Under the pieces are notes generated by a model. That model saw only the letters and a list, made by a program, of their open reading frames with translations, ran no database searches and was not told the DNA's origin. From Bacterioplanoides sp. SCSIO 12839 (GTDB lineage: Bacteria > Pseudomonadota > Gammaproteobacteria > Pseudomonadales > Oceanobacteraceae), in the NCBI RefSeq assembly GCF_024397975.1, contig NZ_CP073745.1, forward strand, positions 2,320,501 through 2,384,500: a stretch of 64,000 bases of DNA, in the 5' to 3' direction. Every line of letters begins with the position of its first letter. Position 1 is the stretch's first letter. Made by a program: the position numbers and the translations under genes. Positions 63,016 through 64,000 of the stretch are shown here, one piece after another.

Positions 63016-63627
63016 ATGAATGAACATGACGATATTGATGTAATCCGCTCCCTGCTGGCCAGTCATTTAGCCGACGGCAAAAAGACCAGTTTGTATGAAC
63101 TGGTAAAATGGCTGCAGCAGCCGGAGCAATCCATTTTTAACGATGAGGCGTTAAAAGATTCGCTGTTATTGTTTCGTTGTAATTTCCTGATTATGCACGC
63201 CTTGTATCGTTTGCGCCTGCAGTGGCGCAGCGAGCAACTCGGTGAGTTATTGATTTCCGCATTGCATATTCAACTGGCTCCTGGGTTAGCTGCGACTACT
63301 GAACAGTCAGATAATACTGAGCTGGAACAAGCGGACCCGCTGCAGGTGTATTACCTGGATCTGAATAATCTCTCCACCAGCCGCGAAGAAGTAGAACTAC
63401 TGCTGGAGCAGTTCTGGAAACAAATGCGCCGCCCGGATTACAGCCAACATCAAGACGATGATCTGACAGCCCTTGAATTATCACCACCAGTAACGGCAAA
63501 ACAAATTCGCCAGCAATACCGGCGTTTAGCGATGCAACACCACCCGGACCGAGGCGGCGACAGTCTTCGCTTCCGGCAGATTAATGCCGCTTATCAACGC
63601 TTAAAACAAGCGTCGTTTATTGCGTAA
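63016..63627 (+). CDS. C-terminal J-domain (DnaJ-like) cochaperone
   Basis: A 203-residue protein. The last ~55 residues are a J-domain: KQIRQQYRRLAMQHHPDRGGDSLRFRQINAAYQRL, with the HPD motif. The N-terminal ~145 residues are helical (DNA-J-like associated DUF3530/DUF type unclear) and lack the G/F and zinc-finger regions of DnaJ. It would stimulate an Hsp70 for a specific client. The position 42 nt after the LuxR pair does not suggest a client. Confidence 0.82.
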   Translation: MNEHDDIDVIRSLLASHLADGKKTSLYELVKWLQQPEQSIFNDEALKDSLLLFRCNFLIMHALYRLRLQWRSEQLGELLISALHIQLAPGLAATTEQSDNTELEQADPLQVYYLDLNNLSTSREEVELLLEQFWKQMRRPDYSQHQDDDLTALELSPPVTAKQIRQQYRRLAMQHHPDRGGDSLRFRQINAAYQRLKQASFIA

Positions 63628-63644
63628 ACGTATTTATTGTTCAG

Positions 63645-63753
63645 ACAGAAAACCAGAGAGCTTTTTCTCCACCGCCCCGAAGGCACATCCATGTGCCTGC
63701 CGGGCGGTCGCAACATCCTGTTGCTGTTACGAAAAAACTCTCTGGTCTTCTGT
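63645..63753. repeat. 109-nt intergenic inverted-repeat element
   Basis: Outer arms 63645-63667 and 63731-63753 (23 nt each) are complementary with two mismatches. The 63-nt interior holds ACCGCCC (63671) pairing with GGGCGGT (63702), enclosing GGCACA-tcca-TGTGCC, and then GCAACA-tcc-TGTTGC (63710-63724). Outer stem plus two inner hairpins is the same plan as 31103-31214. It separates the J-domain gene from the deacetylase gene. Confidence 0.78.
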
Positions 63754-63789
63754 TATCATTCAACGAAAACATACTTGAATAAGAACGCT

Positions 63790-64000
63790 ATGCGCTTACT
63801 ACATCTACTACCGCTCCTGGTATTTACTTTGTTTTCATCCACAGGCCAGGCACTGGTGATTCTGCAATATCATCATGTTGATAGCACCACGCCTGCCGTC
63901 ACCAGTATTTCGCCGGAGCAGTTTGAACAACACATGCAGTTGTTGGAGAAGCAAAATAAAACCGTCGTCGATTTAAAAACCGCGCTGAAAACACTCAACG
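63790..64000 (+). CDS. Polysaccharide deacetylase-like protein, 3' end beyond window
   Basis: Only the first ~70 codons are inside the window: a signal peptide (LLPLLVFTLFSSTGQA) then LVILQYHHVDSTTPAVTSISPEQFEQHMQLLEKQNKTV. YHHVD followed by an S.s.p..F..qm..L pattern is the start of NodB/PgaB-type polysaccharide deacetylases. Start ATG 63790. The catalytic core is not visible, so activity cannot be judged. Confidence 0.72.
   Translation, partial: MRLLHLLPLLVFTLFSSTGQALVILQYHHVDSTTPAVTSISPEQFEQHMQLLEKQNKTVVDLKTALKTLN

Overview
The window looks like chromosome of a marine, Gram-negative gammaproteobacterium. The core genes resemble the E. coli/Pseudomonas versions (rhlE, waaC, fabB, guaB, guaA, xseA, tesB, trmA, dbpA, pheA). 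Outer-membrane heptosyltransferase, many lipoproteins, a GlyGly-CTERM type C-terminus and a glucosylglycerate-type osmolyte cluster fit an Oceanospirillales-like marine bacterium. That placement is inference; no rRNA is present to confirm it. I saw no phage, transposase, tRNA, rRNA or CRISPR array. Most of the window is ordinary chromosome with short intergenic gaps and clear hairpin terminators.

Layout. 1-6.9 kb: the 3' end of rhlE, convergent waaC, then an envelope glycan or lipid A modification run (LPG-synthase/flippase-like membrane protein, ArnC/GtrB-like GT2, ArnT-like GT39, PAP2 phosphatase). 6.9-13.7 kb: a small HTH protein, fabB, and a 1630-residue single-chain acyl-CoA carboxylase carrying AccA-like, AccD-like, biotin carboxylase and biotin carrier parts. 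13.7-16.4 kb: a minus-strand cassette of DUF2157, DUF4401 and GDYXXLXY membrane proteins. 16.5-20.6 kb: two tandem secreted purple-acid-phosphatase-like proteins. 20.9-26.5 kb: a cytochrome b561/ethylbenzene-dehydrogenase-like fusion, a DUF1566 protein, a hotdog protein and a large secreted GlyGly-CTERM protein. 26.5-29.4 kb: an apparently AT-richer accessory patch with small membrane proteins and an orphan type IV pilin next to a GspF/PilC-like platform protein.

29.4-48 kb: guaBA, a lipoprotein hydrolase with a DUF4105 protein, DUF3015, xseA, an M23 peptidase, an HD-GYP protein, two thioesterases, trmA, dbpA, an old-yellow-enzyme-family oxidoreductase, a lipoprotein, and an alpha/beta hydrolase with a MarR regulator. 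48-53.2 kb: a TSUP transporter, pheA, and a three-gene kinase, phosphatase and glycosyltransferase operon that reads as glucosylglycerate synthesis. 53.2-59.6 kb: an unrecognised three-gene minus-strand operon divergent from two tandem paralogous lipoproteins. A 38-bp perfect hairpin palindrome lies between them and half of it recurs before the second lipoprotein. 59.6-64 kb: a membrane-linked AraC regulator, two LuxR-type regulators, a J-domain protein and the start of a polysaccharide deacetylase.

Points most worth following up: the single-chain carboxylase with its carboxyltransferase halves in the order AccA-like then AccD-like; two ~110-nt intergenic elements (31103-31214 and 63645-63753) sharing a long outer stem, a 62-63 nt interior and two inner hairpins; the orphan pilin/platform pair with an iterated upstream repeat; and the unrecognised 53.2-55.4 kb operon with its palindrome-linked lipoproteins.
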